A stretch of 64,000 nucleotides of DNA from Sphingomonas aquatilis (lineage in GTDB: Bacteria; Pseudomonadota; Alphaproteobacteria; Sphingomonadales; Sphingomonadaceae): positions 372,001 to 436,000 of the forward strand of contig NZ_JACIDB010000002.1 of assembly GCF_014196115.1 (NCBI RefSeq), read 5' to 3'. The notes beneath the pieces were generated by a model. That model was not told the DNA's origin, ran no database searches, and saw only the letters and a list, made by a program, of their open reading frames with translations. The position numbers and the translations under genes were made by a program. Below are positions 8,168-16,028 of this stretch, piece by piece (positions within the stretch are counted from its first letter, which is position 1; each line of letters opens with the position of its first letter).

Positions 8168-8575
8168 ATGGCGGTGGAACGGGGCAGTGCGTTCCTGCTG
8201 AAGGTCGGCGATGGGGCGGCGACGCCGGCCTTCGCAACGGTGGCGGGGCTGCGCACGACGCAATTGAGCGTCAACGGCGAAGCGGTGGTGGTGACGACCA
8301 AGGATTCGGGCGGCTGGCGGCAGCTACTGTCGGGCGCGGGCGTGCGCAGCGTCAGCGTGAGCGGCGCGGGCGTCTTCACCGGATCGGCGGCGGAGACGCG
8401 GATCAAGGCGAGCGCGCTCGGCGGTACGATCGACGATTACCGGCTGAGCTTCGAGAGCGGCGACAGCATGACCGGCCGGTTCCTGGTCACGCGGCTGGAT
8501 TATGCCGGCGATTTCAATGGCGAGCGGTCGTACACGATCGCGCTGGAAAGCTCCGGCCCGGTGGTGGCGGCATGA
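8168..8575 (+). CDS. Major tail (tube) protein, TP901-1 type (g9 type)
   Basis: This is the tail-tube subunit of 135 residues. It is predicted to be nearly all strand, with an N-terminal RGSAFLLKVGDG motif, the conserved TTKDSGGWRQLLSGAGVRSVSVSGAGVF stretch (given here only in outline: the T-K-D-S-G-G-W-R core), and a C-terminal strand around GERSYTIALESSG. The ATG at 8168 follows AGGAG by seven bases, which is a better start than the GTG one codon earlier. The stop overlaps the next ATG. Confidence 0.88.
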   Translation: MAVERGSAFLLKVGDGAATPAFATVAGLRTTQLSVNGEAVVVTTKDSGGWRQLLSGAGVRSVSVSGAGVFTGSAAETRIKASALGGTIDDYRLSFESGDSMTGRFLVTRLDYAGDFNGERSYTIALESSGPVVAA

Positions 8576-8901
8576 GCGGGGCCAATGAGGCGCGCCCCGC
8601 CAATGAAGCCAGGGGGGAATGCGCGGTGCGGGTCAACGGGTGCGACCTGGTGTTGCGGCCGAGCTTTCAGGCTTTGGTCGCGGCGGAGGCGGAGCTGGGG
8701 CCGTTGTTCGAACTGGTCGAGCGCGCGGCGGCGGGGAAGCTGGGGTTCGGCGAGCTGGTCGCGCTGTTCTGGCACTGCCTGCGCGAAGTGCCGGAAGAGG
8801 TGACGCGCGAGGTGCTGGGCGAGGCGCTGGCGGCGCTGGGGCTCGCCCGGCTGACGCCGGTGCTGCGCGTGCTGCTCGGCCAGATCCTGGCCGGGCGGTG
8901 A
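8572..8901 (+). CDS. GTA-gp10-like tail assembly chaperone
   Basis: The 109-residue product has a short strand region (CAVRVNGCDLVLRPSFQAL) followed by helices rich in Leu, Ala and Glu, such as FGELVALFWHCLREVPEEV and LGEALAALGLARLTPVLRVL. This matches the GTA-gp10 / tail assembly chaperone family between tail tube and tape measure. It is coupled on both sides by ATGA and GTGA overlaps. Such chaperones coat the tape measure during tail polymerisation. Confidence 0.8.
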   Translation: MSGANEARPANEARGECAVRVNGCDLVLRPSFQALVAAEAELGPLFELVERAAAGKLGFGELVALFWHCLREVPEEVTREVLGEALAALGLARLTPVLRVLLGQILAGR

Positions 8902-9101
8902 GCGACTTCCGGATGAGTGCGGTGCGGCTGGCGGGCTTTGCCGGGGCGGCGTTGGGCTGGACGCCCGATGCCTTCTGGCGGGCGACGCCGGCCGAACTGG
9001 CGGCAGTGGTGACGGCGGCGAGTGGTGGCGGTGCGGCGGCGGTGACGCCGCCCGATGCCACGACGATCGCCGCGATGCGGAGGGCCGATCCCGATGGATG
9101 A
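8898..9101 (+). CDS. Small tail assembly chaperone, rcc01693-like (g10.1 type)
   Basis: The product has 67 residues from the GTG at 8898, which overlaps the preceding TGA; an in-frame ATG at 8913 is an alternative. The diagnostic pattern is RLAGFAGAALGWTPDAFWRATPAEL, shown here in part: a short helix, then G-W-T-P-D-x-F-W, then P-A-E-L. It matches the phage tail assembly chaperone family that follows gp10 in GTAs. It overlaps the tape measure gene by eight bases. In some siphophages this second chaperone comes from frameshifting; here it is a separate frame with its own start. Confidence 0.75.
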   Translation: MSDFRMSAVRLAGFAGAALGWTPDAFWRATPAELAAVVTAASGGGAAAVTPPDATTIAAMRRADPDG

Positions 9102-9633
9102 GGTGGAGCGGATGGCGGTGGGCATGCGCGCCGACACCGCGGGTTTCGCGCGCGAGGTGGAAACGATGCGCGCGACGCTGGAGGGCGAGCTGGGCGCGGG
9201 GGCCGAGCAGGCAGGGCGGTCGATCGAGCGGGCGCTGCTGCGCGCGGCGCGGACCGGGCAGTTCGGGTTCGACGACCTGAAGGCGACCGCGCTGGGCGTG
9301 CTGGCGGAGATCGCGCGCGCGGCGGTGCGCGGCGGGGTGCAGGCGGCGGGCGGGGGTTCGTTGGGCGGCGTGCTGGCGGGGTTGCTTGGCGGGTTGCCGG
9401 GGCGGGCGACCGGCGGGCCGGTGACACCGGGGCGCGGCTATGTCGTCGGCGAGCGCGGGCCGGAGGTGTTCGTGCCGACGACGAGCGGGCGGGTGGAAGC
9501 GGCGGTTCCCGCGGCGGCGCGGGATGTGCGGGTGACGATCCATGTGCAGGCGGGGGCGGGGGACGCGCCGGCGGCGCTGCAGCGATCGAGCCGACAGGTG
9601 GTGCGCGCGGTGCGGGCGGCGTTGGAGGGGTAG
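9094..9633 (+). CDS. Short tail tape measure protein (g11 type)
   Basis: The 179-residue product starts at ATG 9094 inside the chaperone gene. It begins with a helical part (GMRADTAGFAREVETMRATL), has a helical middle with hydrophobic and glycine-rich GVQAAGGGSLGGVLAGLLGG, and then the widespread tape-measure C-terminal motif TGGPVTPGRGYVVGERGPEVF. Tape measure length sets tail length, so the predicted tail is very short, as expected for GTAs. A paired inverted repeat lies between this gene and the next, and splits the operon. Confidence 0.8.
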   Translation: MDEVERMAVGMRADTAGFAREVETMRATLEGELGAGAEQAGRSIERALLRAARTGQFGFDDLKATALGVLAEIARAAVRGGVQAAGGGSLGGVLAGLLGGLPGRATGGPVTPGRGYVVGERGPEVFVPTTSGRVEAAVPAAARDVRVTIHVQAGAGDAPAALQRSSRQVVRAVRAALEG

Positions 9634-9651
9634 GGGCGGCCAGTGTCGCTT

Positions 9652-9758
9652 CGTCACCCCGGACTCGTTCCGGGGTCCACTGGGCCACGGGGGGATGGTG
9701 GAGCCTCTGGCGATCCCCCTCGCCGCGGAGTGGACCCCGGAACGAGTCCGGGGTGACG
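9652..9758. repeat. Paired inverted repeat (family R1) inside the GTA-like operon
   Basis: The left arm CGTCACCCCGGACTCGTTCC GGGGTCCACT (split for length) at 9652-9681 is mirrored by AGTGGACCCCGGAACGAGTC CGGGGTGACG at 9729-9758. A GC-rich middle of about 47 bases separates them. Each arm can itself fold, because ACTCGTTCC sits between complementary CCCCGG and CCGGGG. The same design recurs at 33422, 50804, 52414 and 56180. It fills most of the only large gap (9634-9816) in the tail genes. Confidence 0.85.
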
Positions 9759-9816
9759 GGATGGGTGGGGAGCGGTTCCGAACCTCGCCGGCCGTCCCCA
9801 ATTATGGAGACACATC

Positions 9817-12081
9817 ATGGCGCATTGGCTGTGTTCGCAGCGGGTGGAGCAGGAGGCGGGTGTGCTCAGCCGGTTCGATCCGCGATTCTGGACGGTCAAT
9901 TTCCCGCGGCCGATGATGGCGGCGGTGACCAATCCGGCGCCGGATGCGCTGCGGGTGGATGCCGTCTTCTATCGGCGGAGCGATCTGGCCGGGCTGATCT
10001 GGGAGGCGGAGGATCGGTTCGACCATCCGCTGCTGCGGTACGAGACGGCGCGGGATTTTCGGGGCTGTCGGCTCCGGTTCCGCTGGCGGTCGGCGGGGGT
10101 GAAGCCGCTGGACGCGATCCGGGGGCCGACACTTACGATCGAGGGGCGCGATGCGGCGGGCAAGGCGCGCGTGTGGCATGTGCGGCTGTGGAATTATGCG
10201 ACCGGCAACCCGGAGGATGCCAGTGTCGTGATCGACTTTGCGAGCGTCGTGGGCGGCGTTGCGCTGCCGAGCGAGGCGGACCCGGTATGGGCGGGCGATG
10301 TCGACCGGATGTTCGTATCGCTGGTCGCGCCCGAGTTCGACGAGACCGACGTGCCGCTGGCCGCAGCGCAGGAGGCGTGGGTCGAGCTGACCGGGATGGC
10401 GTGCGAGGGGCCGGGGGCGGTGATCGGCATCGGCGAGGCGGTGCTGCCCGAACACGGCTTCCAGATCGCGAGCGGCTATGACGACAGCTATAACCTGACG
10501 CCGGCGCGGTTGCTGCGCAATGCGCTGCACCTCGGCTATCGCGGGGCGATCACGCATTATGTCGGGATGAGCCATTATTTCCGGCTCGATGCGCTGTACG
10601 GCGGCTTCTACGTCGGGCTGACCGGCGGCGTGCTGAACGTGGCGTGCGCGGCGTGGCATCGCGACTTTGCGATGCGCGCGAAGGCGCTGGGTTATGACGT
10701 CATCTGGTCGCTGAGCTACGAGCTGTTCGACGCGCATTGCTGGAACGACTGGAAGCAGCGTGCGGCCGATGGTGCGCCGGCGCTGACCGGGTGGGAGCCG
10801 CCGTCGACCCTGCTGTCGCCGTGCCAGACGAACGCGATGGCCTATCTGCGGCAGGTGGCGGCGGCCTTCGTCGGGATCGGGGTCGCGGCGGGATTGCGGC
10901 CGAAGTTCCAGATCGGCGAGCCGTGGTGGTGGACGATGCCGGACGGGCGGCCGTGCCTGTACGACGCCGCGGCCGCGGCGGCGCTGGCGCCGGTGGCGAT
11001 CCCGAGCGTGCGTGGGACCATGGACGCCAGTCAGCGCGAGACGATGGATCGGGCGGGGGCGGCGCTGGCGGCCTCGACAGCGGCGCTGGCGGGATGGGTG
11101 AAAGCGGCGTTTCCGGAAACGCAGACGCTGCTGCTCACCTATCTGCCGACGGTGCTCGATCGCGCGGCGCCGGAGTTGAAGCGCGCCAATATGCCGCTGG
11201 GCTGGGCGTATCCCGCCTTCGACGTGCTGCAGCTGGAAGACTATGATTGGGTCACGGAGGGCGATGCCGCGGCGACCGCGCGGGGTGTCGCCGCGGCGGA
11301 GGCGCGATTGGGCTATCCGCGCGACCGGCAGCATTACCTATCGGGCTTCGTGCTGCGCCCCGACCAGGCGGCGCAATGGGCGCTGATCGAGACGGCGGGA
11401 CAGGTGGCGCGGGCGCGTGGCGTCGCATCGGTGGTGCTGTGGGCGCTGCCGCAGGTGATGCGCGACGGCTTCGTCCGCTTCGAGGGAGAGGCTGACATGC
11501 AGGACTATGACGACGTGCTGTTCCCGTTGGCGCTGGGGCGCGAGGCGGAGGTGGCGCCGGCCTTTTCCACCGCGATCCTGACCGCGGCGGGCGGCGCGGA
11601 GCAGCGCAGCGCGGGTTGGGCGGAGGCGCGGACGAGCTATGACGTCGGACCGGGCATACGGTCGGAGGCGGATATCGCGACGTTGCTCGCCTTCTTCCGC
11701 GCGCGGATGGGGCCGGCGCGGGCGTTCCGGCTGCGCGACCCGTTCGATGCGAGCGGCGTGGACGAGGTGATCGGGACGGGTGACGGTGCGGTGCGGCGGT
11801 TCGAGCTGGTCCGCCATTACGGCGCGGCGACGCGGCGGATCGTGCGGCCGGTGGCGGGCAGCGTGCGGATTGGCGTGGATGGCGTTGCGACGCAGGGCTT
11901 CAGCGTCGAGGCCGATGGCGTGGTGGTGCTCGACACGGCGCCGGCCAAGGGTGCGGTGGTGCGGGCGAGCTTCACCTTCGACGTGATGGTGCGCTTTGCC
12001 GAGGATCGGCTGCGGGTGGCGCGATCGACGTTCCTGGCGGGCGAGGCGGTGTCGGTGCCGCTGATCGAGGTGCGCGGGTGA
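9817..12081 (+). CDS. Large DUF2460 tail protein with N-terminal barrel-like region (g12 position)
   Basis: The product has 754 residues. The C-terminal part, from about residue 570, looks like DUF2460 (distal-tail type): YDVGPGIRSEADIATLLAFF, RAFRLRDPFD, then strands to the end. Rhodobacter g12 consists only of about this domain. The preceding 550 residues hold a strand-rich N-terminal region and, from about 220 to 540, an aromatic-rich stretch with WHRDFAMRAKALGYDVIWSL, FQIGEPWWW and LLTYLPTVLD that resembles a glycosidase-like TIM barrel. Related proteins are, from memory, named non-contractile tail sheath proteins; this was not searched. The start is ATG 9817 after a repeat-containing gap. 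The stop overlaps the next GTG. Confidence 0.8.
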   Translation: MAHWLCSQRVEQEAGVLSRFDPRFWTVNFPRPMMAAVTNPAPDALRVDAVFYRRSDLAGLIWEAEDRFDHPLLRYETARDFRGCRLRFRWRSAGVKPLDAIRGPTLTIEGRDAAGKARVWHVRLWNYATGNPEDASVVIDFASVVGGVALPSEADPVWAGDVDRMFVSLVAPEFDETDVPLAAAQEAWVELTGMACEGPGAVIGIGEAVLPEHGFQIASGYDDSYNLTPARLLRNALHLGYRGAITHYVGMSHYFRLDALYGGFYVGLTGGVLNVACAAWHRDFAMRAKALGYDVIWSLSYELFDAHCWNDWKQRAADGAPALTGWEPPSTLLSPCQTNAMAYLRQVAAAFVGIGVAAGLRPKFQIGEPWWWTMPDGRPCLYDAAAAAALAPVAIPSVRGTMDASQRETMDRAGAALAASTAALAGWVKAAFPETQTLLLTYLPTVLDRAAPELKRANMPLGWAYPAFDVLQLEDYDWVTEGDAAATARGVAAAEARLGYPRDRQHYLSGFVLRPDQAAQWALIETAGQVARARGVASVVLWALPQVMRDGFVRFEGEADMQDYDDVLFPLALGREAEVAPAFSTAILTAAGGAEQRSAGWAEARTSYDVGPGIRSEADIATLLAFFRARMGPARAFRLRDPFDASGVDEVIGTGDGAVRRFELVRHYGAATRRIVRPVAGSVRIGVDGVATQGFSVEADGVVVLDTAPAKGAVVRASFTFDVMVRFAEDRLRVARSTFLAGEAVSVPLIEVRG

Positions 12082-12875
12082 GCGCGCTGTCGTGCATCGC
12101 GCTGTGCTGGCGGGTGGAGCGGCGCGACGGGGTCGCGATCGGGCTGACGACGCACGATCGCGATGTGACCGTCGACGGCCTGATCCATCGCGCCGCGCCG
12201 GGCATGGTGCCGTCGGCGATCGAGCGCTCCGACGGGCTGGAGGCGGATACGATGGATATCGGCGGGGCGCTGACTAGCGCGGCGATCGGCGAGGCGGACC
12301 TGCTCGCCGGGCGCTGGGACGGGGCGCGGGTGCGGGTGTTCGCGGTCGACTGGGAGACGGGCGCGCGGCTGGCCGAACTGGGCGAGGGGCGGATCGGCGC
12401 GGTCGAGCTGACCGACCATGGCTTTACCGCGGAGCTGGCGGGCGTGAGCGCGGCGCTGGCGCGCGCGGTGGTGGAGGAAACGTCCGCCGAATGCCGCGCC
12501 GATTTGGGCGATGCGCGCTGCCGCGTCGCGATGGCGGGGCGGCGGCGGTTCGCGCGGGTGGTGTCGGCGGTCGAGCGGGTGGTGACGCTGGACGCGGGCG
12601 AGCCGGTAGCGGGCGCCTATGCGGGCGGCGTGCTGCGCTGGTTCGGGGGCGGCAATGCGGGCCTGTCGCAGGGGATCGATGCGTCGGACGGCGCGACGGT
12701 GACGCTGCGCGCGGCGCCCGCTTTTGCTGTGGCGACGGGGACGTTGGTCGAGGTGAGCGAGGGATGCGACAAGAGCTTCGCCACCTGTGTGGCGCGGTTC
12801 GGCAATGGCGTGAACTTTCGCGGCGAGCCGCATCTGCCGGGGATCGACCTGCTGACGCGCTATCCTGGTGGGTGA
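12078..12875 (+). CDS. DUF2163 tail hub protein (g13 type)
   Basis: The 265-residue product begins at a GTG overlapping the previous stop. The N-terminal half has the DUF2163 pattern ALCWRVERRDGVAIGLTTHD, then the IERSDGLEADTMDIGG block. A cysteine-containing middle (ETSAECRADLGDARCRV) and the C-terminal CDKSFATCVARFGNGVNFRG complete the family pattern; the four cysteines may bind iron-sulfur or zinc, as proposed for the GTA hub. It precedes the NlpC/P60 peptidase and tip gene, as in all GTAs of this type. Confidence 0.88.
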   Translation: MSALSCIALCWRVERRDGVAIGLTTHDRDVTVDGLIHRAAPGMVPSAIERSDGLEADTMDIGGALTSAAIGEADLLAGRWDGARVRVFAVDWETGARLAELGEGRIGAVELTDHGFTAELAGVSAALARAVVEETSAECRADLGDARCRVAMAGRRRFARVVSAVERVVTLDAGEPVAGAYAGGVLRWFGGGNAGLSQGIDASDGATVTLRAAPAFAVATGTLVEVSEGCDKSFATCVARFGNGVNFRGEPHLPGIDLLTRYPGG

Positions 12876-13566
12876 CGGCGCGGCGGATGCGGTTGCGGCC
12901 GCCGCGCTGGCGTTGGTCGGCACCCGGTTCCGGTTGCACGGGCGGGATGCGCTGCATGGGCTCGATTGCATCGGGGTGATTGCGGCGGCGCTGCGGGGTG
13001 CCGGCTGGGAGGGGGAGGTGCCGAGCGGCTATCCCCTGCGTGGCGGCGATCCGGCGCTGGTGGCGGCGGGCTTCGATGCGGTGCTCGCGCGGGGCGACGG
13101 AAGGCGAGCGGGCGATGTGCTGCTGTTCGCGGTGGGCCCGGGGCAGATTCACGGTGCGGTGAAGACGGCGGCGGGCTTCGTCCATGCCGATGCGGGATTG
13201 CGCCGCGTGGTCGAGCGGCCGGGAGCGGCGGAGTGGCCGCTGATCGGGGCATGGCGCTATATCAGGGGAGGGGCGGATGGCGACGCTGGTACTGACGACG
13301 GTCGGGCGGGCGATCGGCGGACCGACCGGGGGTGCGCTGGGTGCGCTGGCGGGGCAGGCGATCGACGGGCGATTGTTCCGCGGGGCGGCGCGCGAGGGGC
13401 CGCGGCTGAGCGACCTGTCGGTGCAGACATCGAGCTATGGCACGCCGATTCCCAAATTGTTCGGCACGATCCGGGTGGCGGGAACGGTGATCTGGTCGAC
13501 CGACCTGATCGAGACGCGCACGACCAGCCGCGGCGGCAAGGGGCAGCCGGGGACCAACACCTATAG
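12868..13566 (+). CDS. NlpC/P60-type cell-wall peptidase of the tail (g14 type), frame runs on into next gene
   Basis: The start is GTG 12868, overlapping the DUF2163 stop. The catalytic Cys lies in GLDCIGVIAAAL and the His in QIHGAVKTAAGFVHAD, the expected order for an NlpC/P60 peptidase that cuts peptidoglycan during DNA entry. The recognisable domain ends near GAWRYI at about 13264, giving about 132 residues, the usual family size. The frame has no stop there and continues to 13566, 290 bases inside the next gene. That tail is Arg/Gly/Ala/Asp-rich, like an unselected shadow frame. The stop may have been lost, or there is an indel near 13255-13280. Confidence 0.7.
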   Translation: MGDGAADAVAAAALALVGTRFRLHGRDALHGLDCIGVIAAALRGAGWEGEVPSGYPLRGGDPALVAAGFDAVLARGDGRRAGDVLLFAVGPGQIHGAVKTAAGFVHADAGLRRVVERPGAAEWPLIGAWRYIRGGADGDAGTDDGRAGDRRTDRGCAGCAGGAGDRRAIVPRGGARGAAAERPVGADIELWHADSQIVRHDPGGGNGDLVDRPDRDAHDQPRRQGAAGDQHL

Positions 13567-15409
13567 TTATAGCGTGTCCTTCGCCGTCGCGCTGTCGGCG
13601 CGGCCGATCCGCAGCGTGCGGCGGATCTGGGCGGAGGGCAAGCTGCTGCGTGGGGCGGCGGGCGACTGGAAAAGCGTGACGGGGTTTCGCTTGCACACCG
13701 GCGGCGAAGATCAGGCGGTCGATCCGCTGATCGCTTCGGCCCTGGGGGCGGTGCCGGCGTATCGCGGCATCGCTTATGCGGTGTTCGAGGGGATGCAACT
13801 GGCCGATTACGGCAACCGCATCCCGTCGCTGACCTTCGAGGTGGAGGCCGACGCGGCGCCGGTGGCAAGCGGGGCGGTCGCGGCAGCGCTGGCGCCCGAG
13901 GTGCGCGGCGGGGGCGGGGTGATGCTGGGCGGCTTTGCCGCCTCGGGCGCGAGCGTGCGCGGCGTGCTAGAGACGCTGACGACGATCGATGGCGGCTGGT
14001 GGCGGGCGGAGGGCGCGACGCTGGTGCGGAGCGATGCCGGCGGGGCGGCGGTGGCGATCGCCGATACCGGCAAGGAACGCAGGCGCAGCGTCGCGGCGGC
14101 GGGCGGAACCGCGCGAGAGGTGGCGGTGGCGCATCATGACCCGGCGCGGGACTATCAGATCGGCGTGCAGCGCGTGCGGCGGCCGGGGGCGGGCCAGGCG
14201 GTCGATCGTGTCGATCTGCCGGCGGTGCTAGACGCGAGTGAGGCGAAGCGCGTGGCGGCGGCGCTGCTGGCGCGGAGCGAGAGCGAGCGGACGCGGCGAC
14301 GGGTAACGCTGGGGCGCGAAGGGCTGGGGATTGCGCCGGGTGCGATCGTGACGATCGCCGGAGAGGCGGGGCGGTGGCGCGTGGCGCAGGCGGCGATGGC
14401 CGGACTGGCGACGACGCTGGACCTGGTGCCGCTGGCGCCGGCCGCCTTGTCGGTGCGGGCAAGCAGCGGAACGGTTGCGGGGGCGGCGGACGTGCGCATC
14501 GGGCGGACGCTGCTGGTCGCCGCGGAATGGCCGGGGCTGGAGGACACGCCGCTAAGCCAGCCGCGGGTATCGGTTCTGGCCTGTGGCGAGGGGGCGGGGT
14601 GGCGACAGGCGGCGCTGCTCTACAGCCTCGACGATGGCGCCAGCTGGACGGGTGCGGGCGGGACGGCGGCGCCCGCGACGATCGGGGTGATCGAGGGGGT
14701 GCCGGAGGTAGCGTCTCCCTGGCTGATCGATTCGCGCAGCCGGGTGATCGTGCGGCTGATGCGGGCGGACATGGTGCTCGGCGATGCCGACGCGACGCGG
14801 CTGGCGCAGGGTGGCAATCTGGCGCTGGTCGGTGACGAGCTGATCCGGTTCGCGCTCGCTGAGCCGCTGGGTGCGGGGCGCTGGGCGTTGACCGGGCTGC
14901 GACGGGGCGTGCGGGGAACCGAGGCGGCGATCGGCACGCAGCGGCCGGGCGATCGCTTCGCGCTGATCAAACGCGATGCGGTGGCGTCGATCGACCTGCC
15001 GGTGACGGCGATCGGGCGAAGCGTGCGGTTGATGGCCAGCGGCGTCGGCGATGCCGCCGCGCCCGCCACCGCCGCGGTGATCGTGACCGGCGCGTCCGTG
15101 GCGCCGCCATCGCCGGTGCATCTGGGGTTGCAGCGTGATGCGGGCGGCGGGCGGCGGCTCGGCTGGATCCGGCGCAGTCGCGCGGGGTGGACCTGGCGCG
15201 ATGGGCTCGACGCGGCCGTGGGGGAAGAGGGCGAACGCTATCGCGTCACGATCGAGCGGCCTGATGGCGGCGTGCGCAGCGTCGAGACGATTGCGCCGAC
15301 ACTGTCGATCGAGGCAGGCGATGCCGGTGCCGTCGTCACCGTCGTGCAACAGGGAACGCTCGCGATCTCGCCGCCGGGGCACGTGACATTTTCCGATCTG
15401 GGAGCTTGA
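13277..15409 (+). CDS. GTA tail tip / baseplate protein (g15 type, short form)
   Basis: The product has 710 residues. Rhodobacter g15 is much longer and carries a glycosidase-like barrel at its N terminus; here the protein instead starts with a glycine-rich hydrophobic segment and the LSDLSVQTSSYGTPIPKLFG block typical of tail-tip (J-like) proteins. The middle contains DDGASWTGAG and LALVGDELIRFALAEP, and the C terminus has fibronectin-like strands ending ISPPGHVTFSDLGA. It would contact the host surface and open the tail. The ATG at 13277 follows GGGAGGGG. The barrel seems to be carried by the large DUF2460 protein instead. Confidence 0.85.
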   Translation: MATLVLTTVGRAIGGPTGGALGALAGQAIDGRLFRGAAREGPRLSDLSVQTSSYGTPIPKLFGTIRVAGTVIWSTDLIETRTTSRGGKGQPGTNTYSYSVSFAVALSARPIRSVRRIWAEGKLLRGAAGDWKSVTGFRLHTGGEDQAVDPLIASALGAVPAYRGIAYAVFEGMQLADYGNRIPSLTFEVEADAAPVASGAVAAALAPEVRGGGGVMLGGFAASGASVRGVLETLTTIDGGWWRAEGATLVRSDAGGAAVAIADTGKERRRSVAAAGGTAREVAVAHHDPARDYQIGVQRVRRPGAGQAVDRVDLPAVLDASEAKRVAAALLARSESERTRRRVTLGREGLGIAPGAIVTIAGEAGRWRVAQAAMAGLATTLDLVPLAPAALSVRASSGTVAGAADVRIGRTLLVAAEWPGLEDTPLSQPRVSVLACGEGAGWRQAALLYSLDDGASWTGAGGTAAPATIGVIEGVPEVASPWLIDSRSRVIVRLMRADMVLGDADATRLAQGGNLALVGDELIRFALAEPLGAGRWALTGLRRGVRGTEAAIGTQRPGDRFALIKRDAVASIDLPVTAIGRSVRLMASGVGDAAAPATAAVIVTGASVAPPSPVHLGLQRDAGGGRRLGWIRRSRAGWTWRDGLDAAVGEEGERYRVTIERPDGGVRSVETIAPTLSIEAGDAGAVVTVVQQGTLAISPPGHVTFSDLGA

Positions 15410-15412
15410 TCG

Positions 15413-15919
15413 ATGAACAGTCTGACGACGTCGCGATTCGCCCTGCCGCTGCTGGCGGCGGGGCAGGCCGACAAGGAACTAACGCACAATGAGGCGCTGA
15501 CGCGGATCGATATGCTGTTGCACCCGGTCGTGCAGGCGGTCGGGCTGTCGGTTCCGCCGACGACGCCCGGTGTTGGGCAATGCTGGGTTGTCGGAGCCAA
15601 TCCGACCGGCGCGTGGGCGGGCCAGGCTAATCGACTGGCGGGCTGGAGCGAGGGGGGATGGCGCTTCGTCGACCCGCGGGAGGCACTCGTCGTATGGGAT
15701 GTTTCGCAAGCGATACCAATCGCTTATCGGGGAGGGCTGTGGCAAGAAAGTGACGTCCACGGGGCGCGCCTGACGGTGGGCGGGCAGCAGGTCGTCGGCA
15801 GCCGCAAGGGCGCGATCGCCGACCCGCAGGGCGGAGGCACGATCGACGATGTCGCCCGCTCCACCCTGGTCGCGATCCTTGCCGCGCTGCGCGGCCACGG
15901 TCTGATCGGCACCAGCTGA
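15413..15919 (+). CDS. DUF2793 family protein, last gene of the GTA-like cluster
   Basis: The 168-residue product starts with the DUF2793 signature FALPLLAAGQADKELTHNEAL followed by RIDMLLHPVV. A tryptophan-rich middle (GAWAGQANRLAGW, GGWRFVDPR) and the GLWQESDVHGARLTVGGQQV block fit the family. It begins three bases after the tip gene and ends the co-directional run. In phages DUF2793 proteins are thought to be tail-fibre or tail-associated proteins; the role here is inferred from position. The next 109 bases hold no gene and precede ompA. Confidence 0.85.
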   Translation: MNSLTTSRFALPLLAAGQADKELTHNEALTRIDMLLHPVVQAVGLSVPPTTPGVGQCWVVGANPTGAWAGQANRLAGWSEGGWRFVDPREALVVWDVSQAIPIAYRGGLWQESDVHGARLTVGGQQVVGSRKGAIADPQGGGTIDDVARSTLVAILAALRGHGLIGTS

Positions 15920-16028
15920 CCTGTGACATTGGCGCAACAGTTCCAACCTTTTGTCGGCTTGCGTGGAAACCAACCCTCCGATAGTGAGTTTGCGCTGTCC
16001 GTAGTGACACTCAAGAAAGGGGACTTCT

